A stretch of 64,000 bases of DNA from Neospora caninum Liverpool. Taxonomy: Eukaryota; Apicomplexa; Conoidasida; Eucoccidiorida; Sarcocystidae. The stretch is from NCBI RefSeq assembly GCF_000208865.1, contig NC_018395.1, positions 775,920 through 839,919 on the forward strand, given 5' to 3'. The notes beneath the pieces were generated by a model. The model was not told the origin of the DNA. It ran no database searches and was given only the letters and a program-made list of their open reading frames with translations. The translations under genes and the position numbers were made by a program. Below, in pieces: positions 38,373 to 51,196 of the stretch; within the stretch, counting starts at the first letter, position 1; each line of letters starts with the position of its first letter.

Positions 38373-40360
38373 TCAGAAGTGTTCTGTGTGTCATGTCGTG
38401 CACCCTGTTTCTTCTACTTGACGTGCGAACTGCGGGGAGTCGCGACACCGGGGACCCGCACGGCTAGTCAGACAACTAGAACTCAGCTGGGAACACGGTG
38501 TAGAAGGGCCGTTTAGCAGCTTAAAAAGCAGTGTGTTTTCTACGCCGAGAACGCATTCTATATCGTCACCCAATGTGACGACATAAGCTAGTACGGGAGC
38601 GTTTCAGAACCCACTACTTCAACTGAAGCTGCAAGTGAAGAGCGACTGACCTGCGGGTCCCCATAGAACGAACAGAAGCTGGCGTAGGAGAGGCTGTGCA
38701 CCGGCAAACGTGCCGCGGACCTCCGTCCCGCGTCGGTCTGGGGCTCGTTCCTCGTCTCCGTCCCTGGGCCAAAAGTCGGGCCCCAGCGCTGAGGCGACTG
38801 TCTCTCGAAAGCGAGCGAGACCCGTGCGGTCGCTGAAGGAGCAACGCACGCACTTCTCCCCTGGTTCGGCTTCTCCCGATTTCAAGTTTACCAACTGGAG
38901 AGAGACGCCCTGAGCAGCCTCTTGAGCGCCCTGGGCTGACGTGTGGCCGTCTTCGGGCTTTGCTTCTGAGACCCATGCAGCCCGTTGCCTCGTCTCCTCC
39001 ATGCTGCGAACGCTTTCCGCAAACCTTCGCTCCACGTGTGCTTGGTGCTCCCGTGCAAGAATTTCATCCGCCGGATCGGCGATTCCATTTCTCGGCCACA
39101 CTCTGAGGTGGCCGGCAGCTCCGATCTCCACTTCGCCTGCACAAGACAAAACAACCACTCCTCTCGGGAGCATGGAGTCTGCTTGGGTAGAGCGGACACG
39201 CAGCTGGTTCCCCGTCAACAGCCGCCACCAAAAGGGGAAAAATGGACAAACCTATTCCTCTAGGTCCAGCGGCGGTCCCTGACCAGGTTGTACGGGTTCT
39301 GCGCACAAGACGATCTCTCGGAACCGAGAACGAGAAGCTGAAAAAAATATCGCGATCTACCAAGAGCTCGTGGTCTACGGGACGCCCCGCTTCCTTGGGG
39401 CGAGGGTGTTAAACGCGCCCAAATTTCTACCACATGCGCACGACGAGGCAGCATTTAAAAAAAGACGATCTAAACGAAGGTGGTATCCAGAACAGCAGTG
39501 TTCTATCGGGATACGCAACAACACTACAACAAAGCCACCGATCCTGACGGGGACTCCACCTCGATGCATGCACTGCCACGCACTCCTTGTACCCGACGGT
39601 TCAATGACTTGCAAGCGTCGAGTCAGCAGTTTGGCGCGGATACACCATCCTAGTGTTGTGAGTCTTGGAATATATGCCAGGACGTCCTACGAAGCATCCC
39701 TTTAAGCGGTATTTGTTGCAGAGCCGCGGGAAATGGGCTGTACGTACAGTTGAGTATGGCCCGAGTGAGCAAGCCCTCTCTGAGGCTTAGTCGGTCTTGT
39801 GGTCCTGCCCTCAAGAACTCCGCGGCTTTCTGCGCCTCTTCTTCCATTTCTTTGGAACTTCCGGAGCGAGAGAGATGGACAGGAATCGCCAGAGTCCCCT
39901 TCAAAGAAAGCAACGATTTGCACCAGCACTCGGCGCCGTCGGAGGAGGCCGCTACCCGAACAGGAGTCGGGGCGTTTGGTTCGCCACCATCCTGGTTTCC
40001 ACCATCGATGTTTCTTGAGAGTGTCTGAGATCCTCTCTCATCGGTCGGCCTGCATCCCTCTTTAAAAGACCGCGTTCTGCCCATGAGTGCCTCCGCCGAG
40101 GCGCCGCCATGGAGCTCTCTGATTCGCGAATAAGTCAGCGGAACCTTCTGGTCGGCGTCCAGAAAGAAGGTGGTATTTGTGCGGTAGTGGTCCTGGAGGA
40201 ACATCAAAAACGCGAGAGCTTTCCCAGGGGGGACCTGGAGGCGTGTTTCAAAAGCTTTCTGCAGAGATTCTCCACTTTGAGGCGACCCCGTCATCCTGGC
40301 GTCATTCGCGGCGCACCTGGAAGCCGGAGCGGCCGAGTCTTGCTCAGACAGTTCCATCAT
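38373..40360 (-). CDS. Conserved hypothetical protein, minus strand
   Basis: Exons 40360-39748, 39337-39284 and 39136-38651 join in phase, and a tiny last exon at 38383-38373 would end the frame with TGA. The product has a helical block VPPGKALAFLMFLQDHYRTN with FFLDADQKVPLTYSRIREL (residues about 45-90), a Ser/Glu-rich stretch, then FREIVLCAEPVQPGEVEIGA joined across two introns. A basic segment HLRVWPRNGIADPADEILA and a helical C-terminal part rich in Arg/Glu follow. No signal peptide or membrane span is evident. I do not recognise the family. The ATG at 40360 is the first Met of the exon, but upstream exons up to 42.35 kb may belong to the same gene. Confidence 0.55.
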
Positions 40361-42351
40361 TCCGCGTTTTGGTGAGGACACAAACGTCCGCAACGACTCG
40401 TCCGTGACTTTTGCTTCCTGGCCGAAAGAAAGGGGTACCTGGTCGACGGATCAGAATCTGAGAATCGCTTTGTTGGCCGGTCGTGTTCTGCCGCACGCCT
40501 CTGCATTCGGAGATGCATGTATGTCTAGAAATGAAGGGAGATTAAAGAGAAGAAAGAGAAGCCGCAAAGAAAGCAGAGCGGGACAAGTAGTACATACACG
40601 CATTTCGCGGTTTACTATCCTCTAGACTGGTAAAGATGTGAGTGTCCTGTGTCACTCGCTTCGCTTTGGCCTTTCAGATATTTCTCTGTCTACGCAAGGC
40701 CATTCCAAGCAGGCTGTTCACCACGAAGCTCGTACGAAACTCTTGGTGTGATGAGGGGGTTCAAGGGAACGAAGGAGTCACCTGCTGGAAGGCAGCCGGC
40801 GCTCGTTTTTGCCCCACGAAGAGAGCCGACGAATGGGGCGGGGAAAAGCAAAAGAGGAAACCAGGCAGTTGAGGCACAAACTTGGAGTCGGAAGGAAAGG
40901 AAACCGAAGCGCGAAAGAACGGTGAGAGGTCGCTGTCTTGGGAAGTAGGAGACAAGCAAAACCCATGCAGAACAAACCTCTTTCAAAAGACACTGGCAAA
41001 AAGAGAGCCGAGTCTCCCTGCGGTGTCTCGCTTGCCGAGCCCCACTCTCTCGTGCAGAAAAGTTACACCTTCTTTGGAAACCCATGTGACACGGACTTCG
41101 TCTTCGCTGGTTCTCTGAAGAGCTCTGAGCCTAGGGTTCACCTGAAAAGAGAAATACGCTCTACAAAAGCCAGATAAGATACTCTGGTTAGAGATTGACT
41201 CTCCGCTGCTACCTTTCACACTCGTTCTAAAGATGCTCTGGGCGCATGCAGTTCGGCACTGCATGTGCAGCCGCGTGGCAGCGCAGTGAGTGAGCTATTT
41301 GGAACACTCGAAAAGCTGCTTTTTCTCGCGGCAAGCACTTGCGTCTTTTGATGCGGCTAATATCTCCTGCTAATCCAGAGGCGATTCCTCGCTTTCCTTC
41401 CACTAGAGAACCACTGCCTGTCCCCGCACTGGCTACGATTCCAGATGAAATGCAGATCCTCCACGCCCCCCTTCTTCCATGCCTGGTGGACTGTCGCTCG
41501 TCGCCCGACGGCTCTTCTCGCTTTTCACCCGAAACGGTCCTCTCCTGATTTGCGAAATCTGCTTTCGCGAACAAAGCTAACCTTTTCACTGTACCCTGCT
41601 GCATCTCCAGGGATACTTCGACTTCGATCTAAAATTGTGTCACACACAGTCGCGGATTCGCCCGAAAATAACGCGTCCCGTTGGTGTAGCTTTTCCCTCG
41701 AAGGCTGCGATCGCTTCTTTCCGTCTCGACGAAACACCCTCTTGGCTTCTTTGCTCTTTTTGTCTTCTTATCGTCTCCGGTTCCCACTTTTCATCGAATT
41801 GCGACCGGCAGGAGACGTGCTTTTGCGATTTGCCGCGTTCAAAGTTTTTGCCGCCGTGCATCGTCGCCTAGGTAGTCGTTGCTCGGCTCTCTCGGCTGCA
41901 CTGGGTATTCCCGCTCCATCTCTGTCTTCTTCTTCCGTTCATGCCGTGTTTTCTCTGTGGGCTTCCCTGCATCGAGTCCTTCCATTCCAGCTTTGAACGC
42001 ACAGAACGAAAAGGACGGACGCCGAGCCTGGCGACCGACATCTCTTTCGCTCGCTGGAACTCCTCGACTGTCTCCACGCAGCACAGGGCATATCCGTGTC
42101 TCTCTTCCGACCGCCCGTTTGCTTCGGTTTTTCTTTTAACACCAAAGGGAGGCATTACCATGGGGATCGTCCCTAGACAGGCGTAGAGCGTCTGAGCTTT
42201 TTTCCCATGCGGCGTCTGTGTGCGCTGGAGCCGAATCCCCCTTTCGTCTCCGGACGTTTCTCAAGAAGAGATAGACGCCAAGCGAGAGGGACGGAGCGAA
42301 TGGTGCCTCTTTTCCACAGGAGTGCAATCTCCTACCGGAAAAGCGTCGCAA
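40361..42351 (-). CDS. Candidate upstream exons of the neighbouring minus-strand gene
   Basis: Three pieces look coding. An ATG at 42351 opens MGMLRRFSGRRLHSCGKEA, an Arg-rich N-terminus that could be a mitochondrial presequence, before a GTCC or similar donor near 42260. A segment at about 41140-41050, after a tctcttttcAG acceptor, encodes a charged stretch with TSEDEVRVTWVSKEGVTFL. A segment at about 40955-40781 ends in a CAG|GTGACT donor and contains LFVGQKRAPAAFQQ. I could not prove that they share phase. If joined, the gene would be divergent from ALG1 with about 157 bp between start codons. Confidence 0.3.
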
Positions 42352-42508
42352 CATCCCCATGAGAAGACGGCCAACATACTGAGATAGCACAGCACGGGCT
42401 GCGTTCGAAGCAGGCAACCGAACGTGGAGGGGAAAAGAAACTACAGCCTCTGCGCGGGGCCGTTCTCTAGAGCCGCGCTTTCTGCTCTCGGATGGCCTGT
42501 TAGCAGCT
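42352..42508. promoter_or_regulatory. Short upstream region of ALG1, possibly a divergent promoter
   Basis: 157 bp lie between the ALG1 ATG at 42509 and the candidate minus-strand ATG at 42351. If both starts are right, this is a compact bidirectional promoter. No TATA box is obvious, which is usual for coccidian promoters. Confidence 0.35.
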
Positions 42509-45500
42509 ATGGCGTCTGGTGCACGCGGAATTTGGGCTGTTCTTCAGTCCCTCACTGTCGTGGCCGATCACGCTCTTTGGTGGGGGGGAATCTCCGTCGC
42601 GGGTGTGGGGTGCCTTAGTTGCCTGTTCATTCTTCTCGCAGTCGGCCAGGTACTGCTTTTGGGTGGGCGTTATCGAGCGAGTAGCCTCCGAGATGCCGAG
42701 GAGAAGTGGAGGGAACTTTTTTTCCAGGGCAAGAAGCCTCCGGAAACCGTATCGACTCCGTTGGCCGATCCGCCCGCCAGTTCGGACGCAGATCCGTCGA
42801 ATGCAGGTGCTTCTGCCGCCTCGGTCATGCATGTTGTGATTGTTGTTCTGGGTGACCTGGCGAGGAGCCCGCGCATGATCTACCATGCTCAGGCATTAGC
42901 TGCGAGCGTCAGTCCGCCGCCGATCCTCCATGTTGTCGCCTACACGCCCACGCCGGTGCCGCCGAGCCTCGCCCGCCTCCCGTTCGTACTCATTCACTCC
43001 CTTCCGGGTTTCGTCCTCGGCCCGTTTCGCCGCTTCTTCCCTGGCCCGTTCGTTTTCGTCTTTCTCTTCCTCAAGCTGCTTCAGCAGACTGCCGCGCTCG
43101 CGAGTCTCCTCCTCTGTGTGTTAACGAAAGTGTCGCCCAACTCGACTGCCCGACGCCGGCGCGACGGCGAACAGTCCGTTCTTCCGCGGCGGCGTCCCGT
43201 AGTGCTGGTGCAGGCCCCTCCCGCGCTTCCCACGGTTCTCGTCTGTGGCGTGGCGAGTCGCTTGACCGGGGCGAAGATGTTGCTGGACTGGCACAACTTC
43301 GGCTACACTCTGTTGTTCCCCTCGCACGGCAAGGAAGCTCGGACTCGCGGACCGATGCGCGCCCTGGCAGAGGCCCTCGCAGCCAGCGCTGAGGGGCGGG
43401 GGGGCAAACTGGCTTCCGGGGCGCTCTGCGTCTCCAAGGCCATGCGGGAGACTCTCTTCCGCAAGTGGGGTTTGCGGGCGGCTGTCTTGTATGACCATCC
43501 GAATGCCCAGATCAGGCCTATTGATCTCGGCGAGCGCCACCAAATCGCCATGAAGTACATGCGCCTGCCGAGTGGCCCCACGAAGAAGGCCGTCGCGGGC
43601 CCAGCTGGACGCCAGGCTGCCCGCTGCGCTCCGCGAGACCACTGCGTCGACGGCGAAGACGGGAAACGCGTCGAGTCACTAAGCCCCAGGGCCGCGCACC
43701 CCGTCAAAAACGATCAGTCCGGCGACCTCTCTCCGGACCATTCCGAAGGCGAAGACAAAGGCGCGGCCTCCGCTGCGGAGGACTCCCAGCGGTTCGCGCC
43801 GTTTGTTGACGACTGTGACAGTCAAGGAGCCGGCGACATTCCACGGCCTGTCCGGGTGTCGCGTCTTCTGCCAGCGGGCGCCCCTGGCGACCAAGGGAAT
43901 CCCGGAGAAGATGCTGTCCAGTCCCACGGCTGCTGCTCTCCACCGCGGACCCATTTGCTCTGGCAGTGGGCATTCCCTCGGCGGCCATGTGGCAAGCGCC
44001 GCGACTCAAACGCTGCCGAGAGTCCAGGGGGGCACGAACCCGGCAATGTATTGGAGGAAACAACGCTCGTCTCGCGCGCGGTGAGTCGACAGGATTTCCG
44101 AGGGACTCTCCTGCGGCACGTCAAAACCGGGGCAGACGTTGTGCGCCCTTCGAGGGAGCCCAGCAAAGGAGTGTCGACGGCGCCCCCGGACCACGGGGGA
44201 GGGGTTAGAGCCTGCAAGTGGGTAGTGGCATGTTCAGTGCGCGAAAAATCTAGCTATGTATACATATGTAGACATATGTATACGAATCTTTTTAGTCGTG
44301 GTTGTGGAAGGGGGGCCTCAGCAGTCTGTCTATGCTCATTCCCCGTCATCGAGGAGGGGAAGTCTCATCTGGGTTTCTCTCTCTGGGCGCGTTTCCACAG
44401 GGTGGGTGCTGCCGGTACCACCGGGACTCGGTGGAGGAACACGGAGCTGTCTGGTGTGTCTCTTGTTTCTTCGTCGCCTGCAGCGTTTGGTGTGCCGTTC
44501 ACCGTCAGACCCGGTGGCCGCACCCTCCGCCGCAGATCCTTCGCCAGAAGACAGCGCCGGGGGCTGCGCCTGCTGCCACGTCTCCGTTACGGTTCGGCGG
44601 GAGCGGCCTGCAGTCTTGCTGACTGCGACCAGCTGGAGTGGCGATGAGGACATGGACCTTCTTCTCCACGCGCTGTGCCGATACGATCGGCAGAGAGAAT
44701 GGGAAGTGCGTAGCCTAGAAAAGTCGCATCTCCCTGGCAGGCACACGAGCTATTCGAGTGAGAGCAACGCAAATCAGCAAACGGCTCTCCTACCTCCCTT
44801 GCTGGTGCTAGTGAGCGGCCGCGGTCCAGCCAAGAGCCAGTGGCTTCAGAGGGCTCGACGATGCCAGTTCCGCCACATCGCCATTCGGACGCTGTTTGCG
44901 ACTCTCGACGACTACTACAAGTGAGTTCCCAGTACAAGCCGCGTCCAGAACGCAGTTCGACTCTTGAAGGTGGATCTTTCACTGCGAACCTGCGAGTGTC
45001 TGTACCAACAGTTCCCTTGGTCTCGATGCACCACACAGGATACTGGCCGGGTCGTGCCTGTCGGGCCCGCGCCTCCACGGCAGTAATGTCTTTGCTCCAG
45101 TCCCACATCTCAGCAGATTCTGGAGACGCCCTCGCCTTCTTGCGAGATGTCCATGTTCCCTGGTCTTCTCGTCTGCTCTCCCGTGTCCCGTCCTACCGAG
45201 AATTGCATGCCTCTGTATGGATACGTATGTCTATGTGTATGTGCATAAACGAGGAGACAGAGTACGAGTGGACAGAAAGTGGAAGAGAGCATTAGATCTG
45301 TACAGAGTTGTGCATTGTTCTCCATTCACTCTGTAGTTTCTCAATTGTCTACGTTCTCAGGCTTCTCGCAGCTGTCGACGTTGGCGTCTGTGTTCACACG
45401 TCCAGCAGCGGCATCGACTTGCCTATGAAAGTCGTCGACCTGAAGGGCGCCGGGGTACCTGTATGCGCGTACGAGTTTCCCGCAATTCATGAGGTGAGAA

Positions 45501-46689
45501 GGACTGCTGCTTCTCATGGACAAAGTGCAGATAAGCTAGTCAACACGCTTCGAGAAAGGCGTCTTTAGGGTTGCAGCTGGGCGCGCCTTCGGTCCTGTCG
45601 TACCGTATGCTGCCGTTCTTACAAAGAAGACTGCACGTGAAGAGGAGCGTGTGTAAAGTAGTCGTCAACCCGCTCCTGATGACGCCCTCCATTCAGTGTC
45701 AGGAAAAACAAAGTGCTTTAGAGAGCGGCCTGTGTAGCTACTTCTGGCGATGTTTTTCTTTCTGGCCACGCCGCCCCTGCACGTTGGTATGAGCGAAAGG
45801 TTTCTGTGCCTGTACACCGCAACTGCAGTGTACTTTGGAAGTCAGCAGCGTCGCCCAGTCCAAAGGTCTCGCGACATTTGTCGCTTTTGCGAACGGTGGA
45901 TGTCTGCATTCGCGTTTGCAGCTCGTACGAGACGGTCAAGATGCACTTTTGTTCGTCTCCGCCGAGGGTCTGTGTGCAAAGTAAGTCTTTTGTTCACCTT
46001 TCCCCGTGCACGTACCATTGCATCGCACACGAGCAGAAGCGCACCGAAATAATCCTCATACATCCGTCTGACCTAAAGCTTCGATCGCCGCAGGAGACGC
46101 CTCGGTTGTACGGGTCTAGGGACTGTCTATCCCCACGTCCAAAAGTAGTATGGTGCGGTTGTGTCTTTCGGCAGTGGTCCACCAATCTGGATTCGGACAT
46201 GCATCGTGGAGGCGTGTACGGAATGTTCTCTGTGTCTCATCTCTTGTCAGGCTGCAACAGCTTCTTCGGCGTTTCCCCAGGGCGTTTGACGAAGCGGTAG
46301 AGTTGTGGCAACAGCTGACTTACCTGCCAACGCGCACTGGCCCTTCCGACGGCGCACGTGCTGACGGCTCCACAGTAAATCAAAAATGCGGCGCCAGCGA
46401 AGACAACTCTTTGTCGCCTCACGCAGACGATGGGAAATTGAGACCAGGAGGTTCGCCATGTCGCCCTCCTAAACACGGCACATGTCAATCGCCGGCACAC
46501 TCTGCCGGTCGTCCAGAAGATGTCGGCAGAGTTTCAAGACGCGCAACGCCTCGGCTTGTCACCACAGACCATCACCTGTTTGAGATGAGACGTTTCTCAG
46601 AGGGACACCGGATAGGATGCTTCCAAGAGGAATGGAGAAAAATTGTGTTGCCGATTTTGACAAAGCTGACTGAATGTAGTAACTCCTAG
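42509..46689 (+). CDS. ALG1: ALG1 chitobiosyldiphosphodolichol beta-1,4-mannosyltransferase, 879 aa
   Basis: Five exons join in phase: 42509-44080, 44484-44920, 45361-45493, 45922-45980 and 46251-46689 (2640 nt with stop). An N-terminal membrane helix precedes the GT-B fold: [49 protein letters not shown], a [18 protein letters not shown] segment, and a YDHPNAQ loop. The second domain has [65 protein letters not shown] with the donor-binding Glu/Asp region, [20 protein letters not shown] and a C-terminal [12 protein letters not shown]1 adds the first mannose, from GDP-mannose, to GlcNAc2-PP-dolichol on the cytosolic ER face. Some 150-170 residues of disordered insert sit between the domains (about 43.6-44.1 kb), and another low-complexity insert lies near the C-terminus, so the protein is almost twice the usual length. 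Intron 1 donor GTGAGT at 44081 restores phase. Confidence 0.95.
44258..44283. repeat. Perfect inverted repeat in ALG1 intron 1
   Basis: Arms GTATACATATGT and ACATATGTATAC are exact reverse complements separated by AG. The element lies within intron 1 of ALG1 and could form a short hairpin. Similar TATGTATA-rich tracts are common in introns of this window. Confidence 0.8.
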
Positions 46690-49600
46690 GCTTAGAAGCG
46701 GTCGTGTTTAACGTCTCTGTCATGTCACATGTTTTGAGAATCGAGCTATAGGGGGAGATTTTGGTCATGGGTATATGAATGTGTAGATGACTAGCGCACA
46801 TATTAACATATTTTTATATGCATATATGCAGAGTTTCAGCTACTTAGTCCTCGACTGCGTTGTACGTTATCATGGAGAGCATGGTTCTTCGTGTCCATCA
46901 CGCCGGGATGGTATCCTCCCACTAAGCGGGATCCGCCCCCCAACACCGCAATTTTACGGTGATTTCTACTTCCGGCGCTTCAGAGTCCCCTCTGTCCGGT
47001 CAGTGCTGGCATTGTCTACTATATATGAGATGCTGTGAACGAATTTAGATCTGAAGGAAACTCACCCCGATACTGGCGGGATCGGTATCTAATGCAGTCT
47101 CTTGCCACAGTCTTCCTTCTCTCAATTATCGTGGTGCGCCGCCCCTAGATCGCCTGCGGCATGGCCGACGCCATTTACCCATGTGCTTGAAACAGTTAGG
47201 GCTTTCGGGAACTTGGTGATGAAGCAGCTTGTGTAAGCATGGAGGTAACTCGTCCCTTGACGAGTTCAAAGCTCCGTCCGATAGCACCTCTTTCGATCGG
47301 GTGTACGCCCGTAACGGCATACATCGGTATATAGGCGCATATATGAATAATTAGTGATCCATAGTCAAGCAGCTAGATATATACACTTATATGTACAGGT
47401 AGATAAATATCGGATATAGGGGTATTTACCGATAGGTGGACACAGAGAAAAATCCGACCACGGGAGCGGCTCACAGGCAACACCCTGTTATTAATTAGAC
47501 TTTGCCGACACGGGAACGAGGCCTGGCAAAGAGTTCTCTTCTGCACACAAGGTAAAGATTGAGGAAAATACAATCGACCGCTTATGTAGCGTATACTGTA
47601 TGAAGCACCGAAAACGGCATGTCCCTTCTTTATATGGCTTTACAAGCACAGGAGTCGTTCGCATGTATCGATCGCACTCCAACCAGCCAAAATCGCCGAT
47701 TTCCCTCGTTTTTTGCTACACAAAGAGCACATAACCGAGAGGTCCAGCGCGACTCCCGTGTAACGCAGGTTCATCATACCAAGGACAGACAGGAGAGCAC
47801 AAATGAGAGTCCTCTCTCCGATTACCAATGTCTTGATATCCATTCAGGGGTGCAAGAGAGGACGGGCAGATGCAGTTCGTCTTTTGGTGAATGCTAGCTT
47901 GTTCCACGCATCGTTTCCTTGGTGTATTCCGATAGGATTCGTCTATCCTGTGTGCCGGACTGTGTTATCCTTAACGCAAAGAGATATTGAAGGGGGCGAC
48001 AAGGCATTATGGCGTCGTTTGAGCCATAGCCGAGAAGCGTCGGAATTGATTCAGGTGTCAGACAACTGAAACGTGCTCGCAATGTCCCGAGAGTGAGCAT
48101 GCGGCATCCGTTCGCCACGCTACAGAATATGCGATGGGTCTTTCTGAAGTCGGTTGTAAGTCTGCTCTATTTCAGCTAGTTGCGGACGGTTCAGCGAGGG
48201 CCAAGGCTGACGCCTGGACTGACAAAGAAGAGTGACTACAGCGAACGTGGTTGTGCGAACGAGAAAACGGTCGAAAACGGCCATCGTCACTAAGGTAGGG
48301 AAATGATATTTCGGGGAAAATGCACGGTAGGCTAGCAAGATTAGATATTTGGCAGTGAAGGTTGGTTTTTCTTAATTGTATTATTTCCTGGCGTCTGCTA
48401 GTATCGTGTAACACACCCCGGTACATGCAGACTGCTCCATCAGAGGGTCCGCGCTACAGGTTCCGAAATTCTGAGCTGGTCTGTGTTATCCAGGATTTGC
48501 ACCCAAAAGCGTACATTGTCGGCGTGTTTCGTCGGAAAATTGTGCTCTTGATATCGATCAAGGTACCAGCAACCGTCGTGGTTTCGTAAGTTGTATGCTG
48601 GCACGTTGAGTCAAGAGCCGGCCATACGCACTCGCCGCTACAGCAGCATGTCAGTCAAGCAAGGGCGCTAATTGGGATCTGGTAATAAAATCCTGTCATA
48701 TGTTTTCAGACCCAAATATTGCTGCTCTTGGAGGTTGTCTGGGTCCGGTACTGAGGTGTAAACCAGGACAATTAGGATATCGTGTCGAGACCACCGTCGC
48801 ATGCATAGACCCCATGAGCAAAGTAGCTTCCGGAAAAGGGCAACAGAGGATTGTCGAGCGACTTGTTGACGACACGCAATCTTCGACGATGAAACGCGGG
48901 GCCGATTTCAATGCCAAAACGATATTCTGCATTGTTATTCGAAACAACCGGGCTACGACTGGAGGCCCACCAGAACCGAAAAATCAACGAAAACACAGGG
49001 CCGAATTGGATTTGCACACGGATAACTGCTGTTTGTTCCGAAGATGCAGTGTGGACTGTAGGATAGCATATTTATTCCCAGACTTCATAACTCCTCGTTC
49101 GGGTGATGGGCTTACACATGTGTGGTGTTGTGCAAGTTCTCACAGACGCTGCCAACAGGCATGTCAAAATAAGGGGGCCGCTCTCCCCTCTGTTGAAATT
49201 TCGCCGAACTTGCTCTTGCATCAGCTGTGTTTCATGACAACTTTACTGTGGAACTCTGATTGTCCCAGAAAGTGGAGTCCGCAATTGTGGTGCTCTAAGC
49301 ACCACACCAACTTGGAAGACACGACGAATGAGCGCTGGCCACAAACATGTGGCTTACCATTCGACTCTTGCACTCAGAGGATCACTCCGAGTATTTCGAC
49401 AACGAGTGACCCATGTAACACATTTGGCAAGATTGTCCCTAATGATTGTGGCCACCACCCGTATCACTGTCTTTCGTGTCCGTTCATTATGATGAACAGT
49501 CAGCATCGACTAAAACTGTTCGTTTTCTCCTGGCTCCAATCCTCTACGCTTTCATGTCTATACGCAACGTGTCTCTCTATCCCATGTTTCTTCCGTGACT

Positions 49601-49700
49601 ATAAAGGCTTCTTTCATTGTGTTCCACTGTGGAAGAATGTCGGCGCACCAGACCAGCAGCAGTCCACTGCTAACTCCGAATCTACCGTGTGAGGGCCTCA
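46690..49700. other. Long region without a confirmed gene
   Basis: About 3 kb between ALG1 and the first exon I can support in the next gene. It is more AT-rich than the DNA before it. A 330-codon plus-strand frame at 48700-49692 starts right at an intron-like AG but encodes a Cys/His-rich sequence with no recognisable domain. Upstream exons of the MYCBPAP-like gene are probably here. Confidence 0.4.
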
Positions 49701-49899
49701 CTGCTCCGCAACAGATGGTATCAGGAAGTAGTCGCTCTCAATTTAAAAACGTTATTTTCGTACGAAGGCGTCTGCGAAGGGAAGATGAGGAGGTCGATGG
49801 AACCATCAGCATTGCCAGTATTGTCCGGGCAGCAGCCCGTAGTTCTGCTTCAGTGCAGAGAGCTGAAGCCGGAAAGGGCAACCAATGTCAACAAGAACG

Positions 49900-51155
49900 C
49901 CATAGCATTTATCCAGGACAGAAAGTGGCACCTGTTGGACAACATGACTTTCTTTCTGGTCCTTTCCAGAATAGGCGGGATCAACCTAAATATGAAAGGG
50001 AGAGGACACTACAGAAGCATGCGTCCTGTCGTCGCTCATGGGAGATGGAAAGAGACAGTCGGGCTCTGATGGCCTACTACAGCATACAAAATTACTGGGA
50101 GAGGTTGCAACGAACTGCCGCAGCGCGACTTTCCCGGCCGATTGAGGATACGCTGCTTACACAGTCAGCAAAATACAGAGGCAACAATGAAGTAAGCAGT
50201 CCTGTTACCTTGGAAGGGAATTCCTTTGAATTAGTCTGAAAACTGAAAGTCCGTGCGCTGCTACTACTGGACAACTGACGAGTTCCCGATGTAGAGCGTA
50301 CCGTCAGCATCCTAGGCATCTGAAAATCAAGGTTTTAGCGAGAGGAAGTCAAACGTAGGGTCAGCTGAGTTGAAATGTAGACAAGCCTAATCCGACAACA
50401 CGCTGACAATAATTATTTGTGAACAGGGGACAGTAGAATATTAATTCGGAGCACTGCGCTGCGCTTTATTGAGTTGATCAAGTAGCACTCGGCATTACGG
50501 CCGCATCCCAGGGGTGCGTTGAAACACCAGCTTGAAACGCCGATTTCTCGAAGCACTTCCGTTTCGTACCTGATATTTCGTATAATACGGTTCCTTTCAC
50601 GATGCGTATCCTATGCGATGCGTCAGGTGGGGAACAGCGACGCGATGACAGCATCATCGTCCGACAAAGAACTCGTGGACTGGTGCCTCTCTTTAAGGAG
50701 CTGTGGAGAAACTGTTCGCCCAATAGGAAACCCAGATTCGGGGCTTTTCGTCAAAATCTGCCGAAGAAAACGGGAGCCAGAAATTGTCGTTCGATATCCC
50801 TGCCCGGTCCCAGAAAATGGCGCGTTATGCAATTTCGGGGTGTTGTCGGTAAATTCCTGTCCTGTTGAAGGCAACAAGGCACACATAACCTTCAGCCTTT
50901 TCCTTAACACATCATACTACACCGGGCGACAAAATCAACCCACGCTGCCATTTGAGCGTTAAACACGTGTTGTAACTCGGAATCGTGTTTCGCTGCTCGT
51001 GTCGTACACTTCCCTTGGAGGCTTGGACGAATCAAGAGCAGAAATGTATTTGTGATAAGTGTACATGTATAACCGTTAAGCACGTGCACTAAATGCAAAT
51101 TTTGTGGTAAACACTACGATATCTGCCACTCGCTTGCACATGAGTATCTCATTTG

Positions 51156-51196
<41 letters not shown>

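Noticed and set aside
39265..39267. TAG as the stop of the minus-strand hypothetical gene
   Set aside because: A GTCAGG donor after 39284 leads in phase to a well-formed exon starting at 39136, so the frame probably continues.
48700..49692. 330-codon plus-strand open frame as a separate gene
   Set aside because: Its ATG overlaps an intron-like TTTTCAG, the product is Cys/His-rich without domain or helix pattern, and no splice partner was found. It may hold an upstream exon of the next gene, so it is mentioned only within the region.
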